Shown here: positions 61,486-64,000 of the stretch, in pieces
Numbering within the stretch: the stretch's first letter is position 1
Layout of the letters: each line of letters starts with the position of its first letter
Origin: Shuttleworthella satelles DSM 14600
GTDB lineage: Bacteria; Bacillota; Clostridia; Lachnospirales; Lachnospiraceae
Length of the DNA stretch: 64,000 nt
Direction: 5' to 3'
Assembly (NCBI RefSeq): GCF_000160115.1
Contig: NZ_GG665866.1
Coordinates: forward strand, 186,001 to 250,000
Program-made: the position numbers and the translations under genes
The notes under the pieces: generated by a model
Databases searched by the model: none
The model's input: the letters and a program-made list of their open reading frames with translations, nothing else
What the model was told of the DNA's origin: nothing

Positions 61486-62607
61486 CTACGTCTGCCCGGT
61501 CTCCTTCTCCCAGAATTCTGTCGCCTCCTCAAGCCAGCCCTGGGCCTGGGTTCCTATGCCCAGTCCGATCCCGTGCGGCAGGCGAAAGTACTTGTGATAG
61601 AGACAGGGGATATGTTTCTCCTCCAGGGCCTGGGCCATCACGTCCGCGTGATGGCTGGCCGGAGTCAACACGTCCATGGCCCCGGAGAACATATAGGTGG
61701 GCGGAAAACTCTCTGTGATCCACTTCTGCACACACACAGAATCCCGCTTGGCCTTCGACTGCCTTATGCCAAAGTAATACAGGTTGGATCGCTCTGTGAA
61801 GTAGAGCCCGATCAGTCCCTTCCATATGTTCCAATAGGGATGATCCATCCAGTGATTGATATTGGTCCAGGGATAGCCCATGATAATGGCTCCGGGTTTG
61901 GCTGTCCCATAGGCCTTCCATCCGTATTTCTCCGTTCCGTAGAGCCCCACCAGGTTCCCTCCGGCGGAGAATCCGATCAGGGCGTAATCCTCGGGATCCA
62001 CATCAAATTGATCCGCGTGCTCTGTCACATAGGAGACCGCCCGGGCCAAATCCTGTGTCGGCGCATAGGAGCGGGCGGCAAAACCGGTTCGATATTCCAG
62101 GACAAAGCAGCTGTAACCCAGCTCGTTCAGGCGGGCCGCGATGGCATATCCCTCCTTGTCCGTACACAAGTGCGCGTATCCCCCTCCCGGACAAATGATG
62201 GCGAACTTGCGCCGATCTGATTTACCGCATTTATTTATGCATTTCATCTCCTCAGCTGATTTATTCTTCGCCCCGGAACTCTCGCTGTTTGCAGGAATCA
62301 CTCGGCGATTCTGTCGAATCCGGCTCTTGTCTTCCCAATCTTCTTCTGTATCTCTCAAAAAGACAGACAGGCGCACCTGTCCCAGCTTTCTCTCTCTGGC
62401 AATTTCATCTAAAGAGAAAAGGGGAAACTGCTGAAAGCGTCCCTGGCCCATAAGCGCTCTGATCCGCTTTCGCCCGCGCTCCGTGTCATTTCCCCTGCGG
62501 TTGATCCACTCCATGCGCAGCCCTGATCCCACTGTCAGGAGGGCTGATCCGGCCAGGTAAGTCAGGATGAGTTTTTTCAGTTTCCCCTGATTCTTCCATT
62601 GCATCAA
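61486..62607 (-). CDS. Membrane-anchored alpha/beta hydrolase, esterase type
   Basis: A 373-residue protein. A hydrophobic anchor (about 13-30, ILTYLAGSALLTVGSG) is followed by a polar linker and a hydrolase domain from about 130. The oxyanion motif is CPGGGYAHL, nucleophile GFSAGGN (Ser about 217), acid in FSGAMDVLTP and histidine in LPHGIGLG. Similar to BD-FAE-like acetyl-ester hydrolases of gut bacteria. Substrate unknown, possibly acetylated glycans. Confidence 0.82.
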   Translation of the reverse strand: MMQWKNQGKLKKLILTYLAGSALLTVGSGLRMEWINRRGNDTERGRKRIRALMGQGRFQQFPLFSLDEIARERKLGQVRLSVFLRDTEEDWEDKSRIRQNRRVIPANSESSGAKNKSAEEMKCINKCGKSDRRKFAIICPGGGYAHLCTDKEGYAIAARLNELGYSCFVLEYRTGFAARSYAPTQDLARAVSYVTEHADQFDVDPEDYALIGFSAGGNLVGLYGTEKYGWKAYGTAKPGAIIMGYPWTNINHWMDHPYWNIWKGLIGLYFTERSNLYYFGIRQSKAKRDSVCVQKWITESFPPTYMFSGAMDVLTPASHHADVMAQALEEKHIPCLYHKYFRLPHGIGLGIGTQAQGWLEEATEFWEKETGQT

Positions 62608-62631
62608 GCTTCCCTCCTGCCTTCTGAGCGC

Positions 62632-64000
62632 TCAGACAAAAATATCTCCGATCTCGCTCCTCTGGGCTAAAAGTCCCGCCAAAGTCGCCTCTCCCCAGGA
62701 ATAATTGCTCAGATAAGAGCCTGTAAAGAGACTCTTATGCTCCTGCTCCCCCTCCAGATACTCGTAGAGATCACAGGAAACGCGCTCGGGGACGATTCGC
62801 CGTTTTCCATCGACGCTCTCCACAATATCAGCAATTCCATACTCCTCCAGGAGATTCTTCAGGCGCAGGGCCACCTTCCGATAGCGGGAAAGTGTTACCG
62901 CTGTGACAAATTCATCCTCCCAGAGAAAGGAGACGGCCTCGTCTGAGGAGATAAAGCCTCCGCGTCGATCCACCAAAAGGGCCAGAAGCTCCTTGGATTT
63001 CTTGTTTCGAAAGGCGATGGGCTTGCCGCCCACAAAGACGTCAAAATAACCGAAGGTGCGGATGAAAACCTCTGACACTTCCCTATCCTGCCCCTTATCT
63101 ATCGCGAGAGTCCCGTCATTGGCACTCTGCCGGTCCAAAGGGGCCGCGTCCTCTCCTGCCCTTCCTCTGCCTCCCGCAAATCCTCTTCCGGGCTCATTCA
63201 TACGATAGAGCATGATATAGCGGGGCTTCTTTCCGTCCTTGTCTCTCTGGGAGCAGATCGCCTTGATCCGCCGGTCCTCTCCCCGATTGAAGTCGAAGTA
63301 GGTAAACTCACCCTCGCCGTCCTCCAGGAGCTTCTCAAAATCCTCCAGAGACGCCTCGGAATAAATTGCCAGATCCTCCAGGGGGATTCCGTCCTCAACC
63401 AGCTTCATCCAGCGCTCCTCGCTGACTCCGAAGAATTCCGCCACATTTTCAGAGGCATAGAGAGGGCGGACATAATTATTTGGCATGACCTCAAAGGCCG
63501 CCACCCCATCCGTGAAGTTCTGAATCAAGCCCTTCATATTCTTGCGCAGGCGCTCATTCTGGCTGACCAGGCTGGCCCTGGTCTCCTCGTCAGGGCTGCG
63601 GCGGACACAGAGGAAATTGCTGATCTCGTTGAACTTGATAAAAATCGCCTTATACAGCGCCTTCCCCTCACTCCTGCCGTGAAAGCTGATCTGAGGAGGC
63701 AGTTCTCCCGGAAGGAGCATCTTCTCACGGGACTCTCTGAGCAGAAAGCTTCTGACCGCATCCTGATCCTCCTCCGCGACCGTCTGTCTCAGCCAGCGGT
63801 CAGCGGCGTCTGTAGTCTGCATGGCGATATTCTCGAAGCTCGTAAAGGCGGAACCCGGACCGGAGTGCAGGCAGGTAACGGTGTTCTCGCTCAGATCATA
63901 CTTGAAAATCTCCTCATAGACATCGGAGAGGGCGCGCAGATAGCGGATATCCTCCTGCTTTCTCTTGCGGCGATATTGCGCCGTGATATCCATGCAAACA
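62632..64000 (-). CDS. Transcriptional regulator with PAS-like part and winged helix, 5' end cut by the window edge
   Basis: An ATG at 63993 gives 453 residues, but the frame stays open to the edge and the sequence before it (VCMDIT) fits the end of a PAS-type domain, so the gene probably begins outside. A PAS-like region (about 150-270, GVAAFEVMPNNYVRPLYASE) is followed by a linker and a C-terminal OmpR/SARP-type winged helix with VFVGGKPIAFRNKKSKELLA and SRYRKVALRLKNLLEEYG. Likely a signal-responsive activator common in Lachnospiraceae. Confidence 0.72.
   Translation of the reverse strand, partial: VCMDITAQYRRKRKQEDIRYLRALSDVYEEIFKYDLSENTVTCLHSGPGSAFTSFENIAMQTTDAADRWLRQTVAEEDQDAVRSFLLRESREKMLLPGELPPQISFHGRSEGKALYKAIFIKFNEISNFLCVRRSPDEETRASLVSQNERLRKNMKGLIQNFTDGVAAFEVMPNNYVRPLYASENVAEFFGVSEERWMKLVEDGIPLEDLAIYSEASLEDFEKLLEDGEGEFTYFDFNRGEDRRIKAICSQRDKDGKKPRYIMLYRMNEPGRGFAGGRGRAGEDAAPLDRQSANDGTLAIDKGQDREVSEVFIRTFGYFDVFVGGKPIAFRNKKSKELLALLVDRRGGFISSDEAVSFLWEDEFVTAVTLSRYRKVALRLKNLLEEYGIADIVESVDGKRRIVPERVSCDLYEYLEGEQEHKSLFTGSYLSNYSWGEATLAGLLAQRSEIGDIFV

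Overview
The window looks like a chromosomal segment of a Gram-positive anaerobe of the Clostridia, most likely Lachnospiraceae. This is inferred from family content: a VncRS/Bce-like two-component system next to an FtsX-type ABC exporter, a LytTR-DUF3021 pair, clostridial GuaA, TrkH/TrkA, AroK, Upp and UraA, many DUF4143 ATPases and SMI1/KNR4 proteins, and strong GGAGG ribosome binding sites. Nearly every gene lies on the minus strand. No tRNA, rRNA or CRISPR array was seen.

Layout. (1) 1-19.9 kb, moderate GC and intact genes: glucose-6-phosphate isomerase (cut by the left edge), a ROK regulator, a TauE/SafE transporter, an SseB-like protein, an ABC exporter with its two-component system, a GNAT acetyltransferase, the LytTR-DUF3021 pair, a BAAT-type hydrolase, DUF2804 and DUF4241 proteins and other hypotheticals. 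(2) 19.9-25.1 kb, the edge of an accessory region: a deleted IS3-type element, a cupin gene killed by TGG to TGA, a lipoprotein fusing rhodanese, MsrA and MsrB, a methyltransferase, hydrolases and a fragment of a DNA-3-methyladenine glycosylase gene. (3) 25.1-36.1 kb, AT-rich: small orphan genes resembling immunity proteins of polymorphic-toxin systems (SMI1/KNR4, DUF1963 and unnamed families), a PhdYefM antitoxin whose toxin is dead, two DUF4143 ATPases, and fragments of RhuM, transposase and restriction genes. (4) 36.1-37.1 kb: a broken serine recombinase and a deleted IS256 element. (5) 37.3-43.8 kb, core-like composition: a compact five-gene operon of a SWIM zinc-finger protein, a 1127-residue partner and three small proteins. 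(6) 44-52.2 kb, AT-rich again: a MITE with IS256-like ends, a second diverged copy of a three-gene cassette from 29.4-30.9 kb joined to a truncated hydrolase gene, more SMI1-like genes, an AraC/GyrI regulator, a BtrH-like cysteine-peptidase-fold protein, and an XRE-AlbA_2 pair. (7) 52.3-64 kb, housekeeping: guaA, trkH, trkA, aroK, upp, divergent uraA, an arginase-fold protein, a cytidylate-kinase-like protein, an esterase and a SARP/OmpR-type regulator running off the right edge.

The core genes fit known modules: nucleobase salvage (Upp, UraA, GuaA), potassium uptake (TrkH, TrkA) and cell-envelope stress (ABC exporter plus two-component system). The accessory part looks like a store of immunity-type genes repeatedly reshaped by insertion sequences: elements are internally deleted, toxins and partners are lost, and gene cassettes are duplicated. 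The most promising unexplained units are the SWIM operon, the duplicated Zn-ribbon/small-protein/DUF1963 cassette, and the DUF4143 ATPase behind a long palindromic operator.
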